From NCBI GenBank assembly GCA_964467165.1, contig CAYXOL010000004.1, forward strand, positions 89,428 to 153,427: 64,000 nt of DNA, in the 5' to 3' direction. Below the pieces are notes generated by a model. That model was not told the origin of the DNA, did no database searches, and saw nothing but the letters and a program-made list of their open reading frames with translations. Below are positions 1 to 8,313 of the stretch, piece by piece. The stretch comes from Clostridium_AD sp964467165. Its GTDB lineage: Bacteria; Bacillota; Clostridia; Clostridiales; Clostridiaceae. A program made the translations under genes and the position numbers. The stretch's first letter is position 1, and every line of letters begins with the position of its first letter.

Positions 1-1
1 T

Positions 2-187
2 ACCTACACAGGAACTTCCTGCTCCGCGGCTTTTATAAGTGGTATATGCGCTCTTCTATATGAGAACAACATTGATTTATATTTCAAAGATACATTAGCC
101 TTACTAAAGGTATCTTCAAGTTTAATAAATTCCCCCAAATACATGCAAGGGTCTGGAATTATAGATTTAGAAAAATTATTACCTTAG
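2..187 (+). CDS. C-terminal end of a subtilisin-like (S8) serine peptidase, cut by the window edge
   Basis: An open frame runs in from the left edge and stops at TAG 185-187 (61 codons visible). It opens with TYTGTSCSAAFISGICALL, which matches the conserved block around the catalytic serine of subtilases (GTS-x-SAA, serine just after GT). The sequence after the serine ends within about 55 residues, as in compact S8 proteases. The catalytic Asp and His would lie upstream, outside the window. A strong terminator follows directly. The family call is good; substrate and export status cannot be judged from this fragment. Confidence 0.75.
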   Translation, partial: TYTGTSCSAAFISGICALLYENNIDLYFKDTLALLKVSSSLINSPKYMQGSGIIDLEKLLP

Positions 188-199
188 GCACATGACAAA

Positions 200-243
200 A
201 AATAATAAGCCAATATGCAAGCATAGGGCTTATTATTTATTTT
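200..243 (+). terminator. Rho-independent terminator after the S8 peptidase
   Basis: A 12-bp perfect stem (AAATAATAAGCC with GGCTTATTATTT) around a 15-base loop is followed by a T-rich run. It lies 13 bases after the peptidase stop. Confidence 0.8.
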
Positions 244-448
244 TATGTGCCTTTATATTAATAAATTCTGAACAATAGTTAATATTATATACAGTATATT
301 TTATTAGGTGTATAATAAATATATTCTTTAATATTAATAATTAATTAAAAGCAATTATTAGTATTTACACACGGTATATACTATTATGAATTTATGATGA
401 AAAGGGCATATTTTTTTTATGACCCATAGAAACACTAGGAGGATTATT

Positions 449-961
449 ATGATAAGCGAAAAATTATTCAATGAACTAAACAAACAAATAAACTTTGAGT
501 TTTATTCTGCACACATTTACTTAGCTATGGCAGCTTATTGCGCCGCAGAAGATTTTGACGGTTTTGCTAATTGGTTTAAAGTTCAAGCCGAAGAAGAGAA
601 ATTCCATGCTATGAAATTTTACAACTATGTAAATGAAATGAACGGAAGAGTGCTTTTAGAAGGAATGCCTGATCCTCAAAATGATTTCAAGTCACTTCTT
701 AATATTTTTGAAATAGCACTTAATCATGAGAAAATTGTAACTAGTAAAATTTACAATCTTACTGATATTGCTACAGAAGAAAGAGAACATGCTACTATAA
801 GCTTACTTAAGTGGTTTATTGATGAGCAAGTTGAGGAAGAATCTAATTTTAGTGGTCTAATAAAACGACTTAGCAGAATAAAAGATGACCCTACAAGTCT
901 ATATCTATTAGATACTGAACTTGCGGCAAGAGTCTTTGTTCCACCTGTTACTACTAGATAA
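449..961 (+). CDS. ftnA: Ferritin
   Basis: Non-haem ferritin of 170 residues that oxidises Fe(II) and stores Fe(III) in a 24-subunit cage in the cytoplasm. Numbered from the chosen start, the ferroxidase ligands E17, E50, H53, E94, Q127 and E130 are all present, the same set as in E. coli FtnA. The start at 449 is preferred to the upstream ATG at 419 because AGGAGG lies 7 bases before it and family members begin with MISEKL-type N-termini. Single gene, flanked by terminators on both sides, so monocistronic. A ferritin-like half-protein is encoded separately at 51.8 kb. Confidence 0.95.
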   Translation: MISEKLFNELNKQINFEFYSAHIYLAMAAYCAAEDFDGFANWFKVQAEEEKFHAMKFYNYVNEMNGRVLLEGMPDPQNDFKSLLNIFEIALNHEKIVTSKIYNLTDIATEEREHATISLLKWFIDEQVEEESNFSGLIKRLSRIKDDPTSLYLLDTELAARVFVPPVTTR

Positions 962-1027
962 AACACATTTTTTAACCACATTTCAGCTCAGTAATAAATG
1001 CTCTAATAAGGTTTTTAAGCTGACTGT

Positions 1028-1073
1028 AAAGTCCCATATCAATATTGGTATGGGACTTTGTAGTTGTTTTTTA
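1028..1073 (+). terminator. Rho-independent terminator after ferritin
   Basis: A 10-bp stem (AAAGTCCCAT with ATGGGACTTT) is followed by GTAGTTGTTTTTT on the plus strand. Confidence 0.8.
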
Positions 1074-1102
1074 AAGTGATTAATTTATTATATTATGAAA
1101 TA

Positions 1103-2140
1103 CTACAAATTCTTTATAAATGTAAGCAAATCACTATAAATTCCGTAAGCCGTTTGTTGAATTTCAGGATTCTTTTCTATTACTTGTATTTCTCCCATTA
1201 AATCTGTTGTTATAGCCACTATTGAAGATGTGGCATCTATGCTACTAAATGTATCCTTATAATTTATATAAACTGGATGTACCCTTCCTTTTACTACATT
1301 ATCTTCAATATATCCTTCACATAAAAGCTTAATTTTGCATTGTTTTTCTTTAGCCCTTTCTATGTCTTGCAGCGTAATATCTGATATTCCTTTTCTTTCT
1401 ATTTGTGTAGGATTTATATCTGTGTTCATTAATACATTTAGTAGAGCTGCCGTTTTTGCTGCTGCATCCCATCCATCAATATCTGCTTTTGGGTCTTCTT
1501 CTGCAAACCCTCTTCTTTTAGCTTCTTTAATGGCCTCTTCATAGCTATTTCCACTTTCCATTTGTTCTAAAACAAAGTTAGTAGTAGAATTTAGTATCCC
1601 TTTAAAGGATAATACCCTGCATCCTGGAAGGGTGTATTTAACTAAATTAAAAACTGGAGTACCATCCATTACAGTAGTTTCATATAAAAATTTCAAACCT
1701 TTTTCCTTTGCATGATCACGAAGTTTTTGATACTTAAAGGCTATAGGACCTTTGTTGCCAGTTATAACATGCATACCTATATTAAAAGCAGTCTCTATAT
1801 GAGTTATTGCCGGCTCTCCATCGTATATAGATAAAGTGCTTAGCTCAACCAACAAGTTGGCATTGCAGTGCTGAATAACCTGTAGCGTTTCCATAGTAAC
1901 CCTATCTTTTGCACTAGAATCAAATCTTCCACTATTTTCAACGTCGCTCAAGGCTTTCGCAAGGTTTATCCCCTTAGCGTTAATAATAGCCCCCTTAGAT
2001 CTACCTGCAATAGCTGTGACTTTAACATCATATCCCGTGCTTTCCTTAAGTTCCATTTTCCTTTCTATTAACAGCCTGCAAAATTCCTGCGCCGCATTTC
2101 CAAATCCAACTAAACATATATTTATTTCTTTGCTCGGCAT
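1103..2140 (-). CDS. hom: Homoserine dehydrogenase, short form without ACT domain
   Basis: Reduces aspartate semialdehyde to homoserine with NAD(P)H, the branch point to threonine and methionine. The 345-residue protein starts with a Rossmann dinucleotide fold (VGFGNAAQEF, about residues 11-20) and carries the homoserine-dehydrogenase signature near residues 205-230 (RRGFAEEDPKADIDGWDAAAK), whose Asp and Lys residues bind substrate. The usual regulatory ACT domain at the C-terminus is absent, so direct threonine feedback is unlikely. It follows cinA on the same strand with a 58-base gap and may be cotranscribed. Amino-acid role rests on family knowledge; no neighbouring threonine genes are in the window. 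Confidence 0.9.
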   Translation of the reverse strand: MPSKEINICLVGFGNAAQEFCRLLIERKMELKESTGYDVKVTAIAGRSKGAIINAKGINLAKALSDVENSGRFDSSAKDRVTMETLQVIQHCNANLLVELSTLSIYDGEPAITHIETAFNIGMHVITGNKGPIAFKYQKLRDHAKEKGLKFLYETTVMDGTPVFNLVKYTLPGCRVLSFKGILNSTTNFVLEQMESGNSYEEAIKEAKRRGFAEEDPKADIDGWDAAAKTAALLNVLMNTDINPTQIERKGISDITLQDIERAKEKQCKIKLLCEGYIEDNVVKGRVHPVYINYKDTFSSIDATSSIVAITTDLMGEIQVIEKNPEIQQTAYGIYSDLLTFIKNL

Positions 2141-2198
2141 TTATACCCCACCTTCTATTTTCATATTTATACTAGCTACTGAGCCTTAAAAATGCAAA

Positions 2199-3428
2199 TT
2201 ATAACAGTTCTCTTCTAACCCAGTCCAAAAGTTGCATAGTTGCTCTTTCCCTTATTTTCTGCCTATCTCCAGATAATCTAAGCATCTTAGTTTTAACCTG
2301 CCCATTCATATATAAACCTAAATACACAAGTCCCACTGGTTTTTCGGCACTACCGCCATCCGGGCCTGCAATACCTGTGGTTGAAATTCCAATCTTAGCG
2401 CCCGAAGTTTTTGCTATACCTCGCGCCATCTCAGCTGCCACTTCACTACTTACTGCGCCATACTTATCTAAGGTTTCTATTGAAACTCCTAGTCTATTAA
2501 TTTTAGCCTCATTACTATAAGTCACCGCGCCATCCATAAACACAGAAGATATCCCTGGGTAATTTATAAGCTTTGCAGCTACCATTCCTCCCGTACAGGA
2601 CTCAGCCGTAGCTATCGTTAACTTTTTACTTACTAGCATTTCCCCAAGTACATTCTCAAGAGTTGTATTTCCTTCTCCATAAATATTATTACCTAGTCTG
2701 CTTCGTATTTGTTTTTCCATAGGCTCTATAAGCAATATCGCTTGCTCCTTGGTATTTGCCTTTGCTGTAATTCTAAAAACCATTTCTCCATCTTTAGCAT
2801 AAGGTGCTACCGTTGGATTTACTTGCTTATTTAATATATCTTCTATCATTTCTTCAGCTGAGCTCTCTCCCACTCCAATAACTCTAAGCACCTTAGAAAC
2901 TAATACCCCCTGCTGAAACTTTTCAAGATAAGGTACAACTGCCTCCTCAAACATAGGTTTCATTTCCCTAGGCGGTCCAGGTAAAAGTGCAACTATCTTT
3001 CCATTTTCCTCAATTATACATCCTGGTGCTGTTCCATTATTATTAGGAAGTATTACTGCATCCACTGGAAAATAAGCCTGTTTTTCATTACTTTTCACCA
3101 TTGGCCTATTCATATCCTTAAAATAACCCTGTATAATTTTCATAGAAGGTTCATGAACCACACTCGGCTTCCCAAAATACTCAAACGCTATTTCCTTAGT
3201 TATATCATCCTTTGTAGGTCCAAGCCCTCCCGTAGTTATAACTAAATCCGCCCTACTAAAAGCTAATCTATACGCTTCCAGTAGCCTTCCTGGATTGTCC
3301 CCAACTACCGTCTGATGATAAACTGCTATGCCTAAATCTGCCAGCCTTTTAGCAATATACTGTGCATTTGTATTCACTATATCCCCTAGTAAAATTTCCG
3401 TTCCAACTGCTAATATTTCTGCGTTCAT
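2199..3428 (-). CDS. cinA: CinA family nicotinamide mononucleotide deamidase / putative competence-damage protein
   Basis: 409 residues in two parts. The N-terminal MoCF/MogA-like domain (about 1-170) begins AEILAVGTEILLGDIVNTN and includes the TTGGLGPTKDD loop. The C-terminal CinA domain (about 255-409) includes TAESCTGGMVAAKL and STTGIAGPDGG, typical of PncC-type NMN amidohydrolases that recycle pyridine nucleotides. The start at 3428 is chosen over 3470 because GAGGAGG lies 5 bases upstream. The longer frame would add residues encoded by a hairpin repeat and by the preceding MutS pseudogene, so it is not genuine. The gene sits directly behind that pseudogene. Confidence 0.95.
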   Translation of the reverse strand: MNAEILAVGTEILLGDIVNTNAQYIAKRLADLGIAVYHQTVVGDNPGRLLEAYRLAFSRADLVITTGGLGPTKDDITKEIAFEYFGKPSVVHEPSMKIIQGYFKDMNRPMVKSNEKQAYFPVDAVILPNNNGTAPGCIIEENGKIVALLPGPPREMKPMFEEAVVPYLEKFQQGVLVSKVLRVIGVGESSAEEMIEDILNKQVNPTVAPYAKDGEMVFRITAKANTKEQAILLIEPMEKQIRSRLGNNIYGEGNTTLENVLGEMLVSKKLTIATAESCTGGMVAAKLINYPGISSVFMDGAVTYSNEAKINRLGVSIETLDKYGAVSSEVAAEMARGIAKTSGAKIGISTTGIAGPDGGSAEKPVGLVYLGLYMNGQVKTKMLRLSGDRQKIRERATMQLLDWVRRELL

Positions 3429-3445
3429 AATTTCCTCCTCTGTTG

Positions 3446-3470
3446 GTGCCACCCACGTGGCAAGTGGCAT
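3446..3470 (-). repeat. Copy 1 of a GC-rich hairpin repeat (partial)
   Basis: Minus-strand sequence containing TGCCACTTGCCACGTGGG then TGGCACC, matching the copy at 5021-5054. It lies in the 3' end of the MutS-like pseudogene, just upstream of the cinA ribosome binding site. The outer GGCATC arm of the full hairpin is missing on one side. Confidence 0.7.
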
Positions 3471-3938
3471 CCATAATTATATTTTAGTTCATCTTGGCAC
3501 TTTGAGATTCTTTCGTTGGTTCTATTAGTAATTTCTTTTGGATATCCCATAAATTGAAGTACCTTTATTGCATTTCTAGTAGAAGATACTCGCTTTCTTA
3601 TTTGATAATCAAACTCTAACCCATATTTCTCCACATTTTCAGTAAAATAATAGCATTCATATAAATCCCCTAGCATATTAGTTATATCAAGATCATGTGT
3701 GGCTACTGCAACTAAAGAATTATGTCTAGACATATAAGCTAAAATCTCGGCAGAAGCATTTACCCTCTCCTACAGCTCTTAAAAAAGTAGATTTGCCTGA
3801 CATGTTTGAACCAGTTAGAATAACCCCTTTTTCTATAGTTAATGAATTACCTACAGCAGCTTCAACATAACTGATATATAAGTTATGATTGCAGCCATAA
3901 CCATGCTTATTATAAATAAATTTCTTATCCCTGTTCAT
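3470..3938 (-). pseudogene. Broken MutS-like ATPase (MutS domain V) remnant
   Basis: Two reading frames preserve separate parts of one MutS-family ATPase. The 5' part (start 3938) holds the Walker A region TGSNMSGKSTFLRAVG and then runs into unrelated residues (EGKCFCRDFSLYV). The 3' part, in another frame from about 3733, holds the switch region VAVATHDLDITNML and a C-terminal tail. The stretch of roughly 80-100 residues that should carry Walker B and the dimer-interface helices is missing, so an internal deletion plus frame change has occurred. In intact clostridial relatives this is a membrane-associated MutS-like protein. The N-terminal membrane part is also absent. Function is almost certainly lost. 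Confidence 0.8.
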
Positions 3939-3962
3939 TTAGTTTGTCCCCCTAGAATACCG

Positions 3963-4910
3963 CTAATATCCTCTCTTTAAATCCACTACATTCACTAATT
4001 TTTCCCCTTGTGCATACCTTTTCATATTATCATAGATAAGATCAAACCTTCTCACGTTTCTCATCTCTGAAACCCAAGAATTATGTGAAGTTAATATCAC
4101 ATTATTTAAATCCCATAAGGGATTATTCTCTTTTAAAGGCTCTTCTTCATACACATCTAAAGCCGCACCTGCTAATTTTCCATTTTTTAAATTTTCTATT
4201 AGGGCAACTTCATCTACAATATTCCCCCTAGAAACATTTATGAAATAAGCTCCTTTTTTCATTGTCACAAATCTCTCTTCATTAATTAAATGGTGAGTAG
4301 CTTTTGTGTATGGTATAGTGCCTACAACTACATCACATAATTTAAGCACTTCATTTATCTCTGGCATTGCATAACATTTATCAAAATATTGAATATCTCT
4401 GCCATTTGTATTTACACCTAATATATTTGCCCCAAAGCCCTGAAATCTTTTAGCAGCTTCCACTGCTATAGTACCTGTCCCAATAAAGCCTATAGTCTTA
4501 CCATATAACTCCGTAATACTTGTATCCATTTTCCATTTCCTGCTTACTTGATTTTCATATAGACCCTTACTATTTTTAAATAGCTCTAGAGTTTTTAGTA
4601 CAATCCATTCCCCCATAGGTATACTGTAGCCACCTTTATTATTTGTAATTATAATAGAAGTGTCTTTAACATAATCTACGGGTAATTGGTCAATGCCTAT
4701 ACTTGATAATTGAATCCATTTTAACTTTTTCATTTTCTCTATCTCTAGGGTTTTAAAGGGATCATAACAAATTAATGCTTCTATCTCCTCTAAATCTTCA
4801 CTATAAATTAAATCTTGTTCTTTCACTACTTTTATATCATAACCAAAAGTTTCAATATCCTTTATTTTTTCTCCACCGTAGTTGTAGGTAAAAAGTGCTT
4901 TAATAGCCAT
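3963..4910 (-). CDS. D-isomer-specific 2-hydroxyacid dehydrogenase (phosphoglycerate dehydrogenase-like)
   Basis: 315-residue NAD-dependent dehydrogenase. The nucleotide-binding GFIGTGTIAVEAAKRF lies near residue 141 and the catalytic triad is visible: Arg in INVSRGNIVDE, Glu in LDVYEEEP, His in LTSHNSW. The substrate loop is short and there is no ACT or ASB domain, so it is not a classical SerA. Reduction of an alpha-keto acid is the likely reaction; the substrate is unknown. It is flanked by a terminator upstream (5016-5054) and the MutS remnant downstream, so it probably has its own promoter in the 105-base gap. Confidence 0.85.
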   Translation of the reverse strand: MAIKALFTYNYGGEKIKDIETFGYDIKVVKEQDLIYSEDLEEIEALICYDPFKTLEIEKMKKLKWIQLSSIGIDQLPVDYVKDTSIIITNNKGGYSIPMGEWIVLKTLELFKNSKGLYENQVSRKWKMDTSITELYGKTIGFIGTGTIAVEAAKRFQGFGANILGVNTNGRDIQYFDKCYAMPEINEVLKLCDVVVGTIPYTKATHHLINEERFVTMKKGAYFINVSRGNIVDEVALIENLKNGKLAGAALDVYEEEPLKENNPLWDLNNVILTSHNSWVSEMRNVRRFDLIYDNMKRYAQGEKLVNVVDLKRGY

Positions 4911-5015
4911 GCAAATCGCCCCTTACATTAAATTATTACTTTATAATATACTACAAATAGCAACAGTTACCTTCTATATTCCATGAAAATTCATACAAAA
5001 TTATCTATTTTAAAA

Positions 5016-5054
5016 AAAGATGCCACTTGCCACGTGGGTGGCACCAGGCATCTT
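5016..5054 (-). terminator. Terminator of the M16C peptidase gene formed by hairpin repeat copy 2
   Basis: Nested stem: outer GATGCC/GGCATC and inner TGCCAC/GTGGCA, with a run of seven T on the minus strand directly after it. It works as the terminator of the peptidase gene ending at 5059. The same sequence recurs partly at 3446-3470 and in degenerate form at 8047-8076, so it is both a terminator and a dispersed repeat. Confidence 0.75.
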
Positions 5055-5058
5055 TACA

Positions 5059-7989
5059 TTATTTAAATACGTTTACTAAATTTGTGAATATATCTTTGTT
5101 ATCTTTAAGTTTATTTTCATTTCCGAGAATACAAAAACAGTTTTCTTTTATGATATCATCTAAGAGTGATTTAAAGGCTTTAATGTCTGCAGCCTTTGTA
5201 TCTAAGACTTCGTCTCTTTCAGTTTGTCTTTGTGCTTCAGTAATTCCTCTTATATAATATGCTGTAGCTCTTTCACCCTTCATAGAAGGTGTTAGCGGTG
5301 AGTCAAGTTCACTTATTGTTCCTATTATATATTTAGTCATTTCTCTTTCGGAAGCTTCAAAAGTTCCTATATAGTCACATATTCCATCGTAAGCCTTTAA
5401 GGTCTCCACTACGTTAGGATCTCTATAAGATACAAATACTATGTTACCACTTCTAGCTAAGTTTGCGAACCCCCCATAAGCACCACCCTGAACACGAACT
5501 CTATTCCATAAATAGTCCAGACTTGCTATAGTTTTAAGTACTAGCATCTTACCTGAATAGGAATATCCTTGCTTAATGAAGTTATAACCTTTAGCTACAT
5601 ATTGAACATCTGATGAAGATAATAAACCTTCGTTATTTTTATTAAGTTCAAAGACGTAGTTCGAATCTGGCAATTCTTCTTCACCTAACACCTTTATAAT
5701 TTTAGGAAGTTCACTAGCAAAAGCATTGTAGACATCCTCTTCTCCAGTAACACTTACTATAAGATTATTCTTGTTAAATATCAGTTTTGATACCTTTTTT
5801 AAGTTTTCAACGATTTCTTCTGCTTTATTATCAAAATTTCTTTCAATATCATTTATAAATTCATAAAAAGATATTCCAGTAGTTTTTTCTATATAAGCTG
5901 AAGCTGGTGAGAAGTAAGAAGTAAGTCTTCCAGCTGCTGCCATATGTCCTCTATCAAGGATTTTCATTTCCTGCCTTGATTTTAATTGTTGAATTAACTC
6001 CTTTAAACGCTTCTTTTCATCAAATTTAGTAGTATGGATTATCTCTGCCATAATATCAAATAGTTTAGGAAGCTTTGGAACTAAGCCCTTACTCTTTACT
6101 ACGAGTTTTGGACTATATTTTTCAAAATTTTCATTATCACCATATATCTCAGTTGTAAAATGGATTCCACCTGTATGAATATTAATTTCATTAGATAAAT
6201 CCGAATAATTAGTACTCTCTGTGCTTACCCTTCCTAAAAGAGTTGAAATTAAAGTCACATAAGGTAGTAACTCCATATCTACTTTTTTAGCATCAAATAA
6301 TATATTTATATATGCAATTTTATTAGTAAATATATTATGAGATAATACCTTTACTCCCTTTTCATCTTTTACCTCTAATGGTAAATGCTCTACGGTAGTT
6401 TCAATGTCTGAGCGTTCAAGCAGTGGAATAGTTTCAAGTACTTCCACACTATCCGGTGCCATTTGTCTTTCTTTAAGCGCTTTTGTACCTTTCACTATTT
6501 TCTCTATTTCTTCCTGTGAAATACTGGCTTTATATGCCGCTAACTTCTCTTCTGTGGCCTTAGATTTTTGTTCTGCTAAGTCCTTTTTACCATTCAAAAT
6601 AACCATAGAACTGTGAGTATTATTTATTAAGTATTTTTCTATAAGGTCTTCAAAATAATTAGTAGTTAATGCAGCTTTTATTTTGCCTAAATAACTTTCA
6701 TATTCTAAATGCATAGTTGGGTCTTTATCATAAAGCCAGCTGTCCATACTAGTTATATAGTAGAATAATCCTTTTGGGAAACCTCCTAAGTCGGCTTCTC
6801 TTAGCTTAAATTCCGTAATATTTATGCAAGCCTCTATTAGCTTTTTGTCTATTCCCTCTTTAACTAAGTTCTTTAAGGTTGCATACACAATTTCTTTAAA
6901 TTCTTCTTTTTTATCCTCATTAGAATTTTTTACTACTATACTGAACACTGGTTGCAGGATACTATTATCAAAACTTCCGAACACATCTTTGCCAAGGTCC
7001 GCTTCAACAAGCGCTCTCTTTAGTGGTGCTGCAGCACTTTCCAATAATAGATACTCTAAAATTTCAAAAGCTAAATGAAGTTCTGGATTACTAATATTAT
7101 CTCCAGATACAAAATTCATGCTTAAGAAGCTTTTATCCTTTTCATCGTCATCTGAGGATATAGGATAATCTATCTTCATTTCCTTCATACTTCCAAAGGG
7201 TTTTTGCATTTGTATAACTGAGTCTACAAAAATTCTATCAAAATCATTTAGATATTTTTCACTAATAAATTGTAATTCTTTATCAATATCTCCATCTCCA
7301 TATAGGAATATATAACTATTTGATGGATGATAATATTTTTTATGAAACTCTACAAATTCCTCTTGCGTTAAATCTGGTATAAATTCTGGATCTCCACCAG
7401 ATTCTACGCCATAAGCAGTGTCTGGAAATAAGGATTCTTGAATCTTACGCATAAGGCATCCTTCGGGAGATGAGAATGCACCCTTCATTTCATTATAAAC
7501 TACACCTTTGTACGTTAATTTATCTTCCTTGTTTTCTAATTCATAATGCCAACCCTCTTGCATTAATATCTCTGGCTGAGAATATAGATTAGGATAAAAA
7601 ACTGCATCTAAATATACGTCCATAAGATTAAAGAAATCTTTTTCATTTTTACTAGCTAAAGGGTATATTGTTTTATCAGAAAAGGTCATAGCATTTAAAA
7701 ATGTATTTAAAGACCCCTTTATGAGTTCCACAAAAGGCTCCTTTGTTGGAAACTTTCTAGAGCCACAAAGTACTGAATGCTCTAGTATATGTGGCAGTCC
7801 ATTACTACTTTTTGGCGGGGTTCTAAATCCTATAGAAAACACCTTGTTATCATCGTCATTTTCTATATGCATTAATCTAGCTCCACTTTTTTCATGTTCA
7901 AATATTCTTGTAACCGAATTTAACTCTTCAATGTTTTTCTCTTGGATTAACTTAAAACCATGATATATAGTACCAGTTATAAAATTCAT
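5059..7989 (-). CDS. M16C family zinc metallopeptidase (insulinase / presequence-protease type)
   Basis: 976-residue clamshell peptidase that degrades peptides of limited length in a closed chamber. The inverted zinc motif HxxEH is seen as GLPHILEHSVLCGS near residues 64-77, with the distal Glu ligand expected in the VYNEMKGAFSSPEG segment about 80 residues later. Length and the internal M16C-associated region (about 450-700) fit the PreP/HypA group. No signal peptide, so cytoplasmic. Start 7989 has GGAGGA 7 bases upstream. It stands alone between a degenerate repeat copy and its own terminator. Confidence 0.92.
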   Translation of the reverse strand: MNFITGTIYHGFKLIQEKNIEELNSVTRIFEHEKSGARLMHIENDDDNKVFSIGFRTPPKSSNGLPHILEHSVLCGSRKFPTKEPFVELIKGSLNTFLNAMTFSDKTIYPLASKNEKDFFNLMDVYLDAVFYPNLYSQPEILMQEGWHYELENKEDKLTYKGVVYNEMKGAFSSPEGCLMRKIQESLFPDTAYGVESGGDPEFIPDLTQEEFVEFHKKYYHPSNSYIFLYGDGDIDKELQFISEKYLNDFDRIFVDSVIQMQKPFGSMKEMKIDYPISSDDDEKDKSFLSMNFVSGDNISNPELHLAFEILEYLLLESAAAPLKRALVEADLGKDVFGSFDNSILQPVFSIVVKNSNEDKKEEFKEIVYATLKNLVKEGIDKKLIEACINITEFKLREADLGGFPKGLFYYITSMDSWLYDKDPTMHLEYESYLGKIKAALTTNYFEDLIEKYLINNTHSSMVILNGKKDLAEQKSKATEEKLAAYKASISQEEIEKIVKGTKALKERQMAPDSVEVLETIPLLERSDIETTVEHLPLEVKDEKGVKVLSHNIFTNKIAYINILFDAKKVDMELLPYVTLISTLLGRVSTESTNYSDLSNEINIHTGGIHFTTEIYGDNENFEKYSPKLVVKSKGLVPKLPKLFDIMAEIIHTTKFDEKKRLKELIQQLKSRQEMKILDRGHMAAAGRLTSYFSPASAYIEKTTGISFYEFINDIERNFDNKAEEIVENLKKVSKLIFNKNNLIVSVTGEEDVYNAFASELPKIIKVLGEEELPDSNYVFELNKNNEGLLSSSDVQYVAKGYNFIKQGYSYSGKMLVLKTIASLDYLWNRVRVQGGAYGGFANLARSGNIVFVSYRDPNVVETLKAYDGICDYIGTFEASEREMTKYIIGTISELDSPLTPSMKGERATAYYIRGITEAQRQTERDEVLDTKAADIKAFKSLLDDIIKENCFCILGNENKLKDNKDIFTNLVNVFK

Positions 7990-8046
7990 TTTTATCCTCC
8001 TCAGATTTTCTTAGAAAATTTGAAATATTATTTTATCTTAGTTTTT

Positions 8047-8076
8047 GCATACTTGCCACTTGGATGACACCAAGCA
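8047..8076 (-). repeat. Degenerate copy 3 of the GC-rich hairpin repeat
   Basis: Minus-strand TTGGTGTCATCCAAGTGGCA resembles the CTGGTGCCACCCACGTGGCA core of copies 1 and 2, with several substitutions. It lies upstream of the M16C peptidase start within the 324-base gap 7990-8313. Apart from this copy and the terminator at 8245-8277, I see nothing else there. Confidence 0.5.
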
Positions 8077-8244
8077 ATAAATCATTTAATATATTTATTA
8101 TACACCATTTTATTCCATACAGCGAGCAACATAAGTAGTTTTATAAATCTATCTTCCCTCATTTTTATTTCATCTATACTATAGTTAAAAAACAAAATCA
8201 TTTATTTTTTTAATTGAATATTTTATTATTTTTTTTAAAATTCT

Positions 8245-8280
8245 AAAACCCTCAGCAACTTGGTTACTGAGGGTTTTACT
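8245..8280 (-). terminator. Terminator of the giant kinase-GGDEF gene
   Basis: An 11-bp perfect stem AAAACCCTCAG/CTGAGGGTTTT around an 11-base loop is followed on the minus strand by TTTTAGAATTTT. Confidence 0.8.
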
Positions 8281-8313
8281 GAAACACCACTTAGAATATA
8301 CTGAGAATTAATA

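Noticed and set aside
751..981. Minus-strand frame inside the ferritin gene
   Set aside because: Shadow of a clearly conserved protein.
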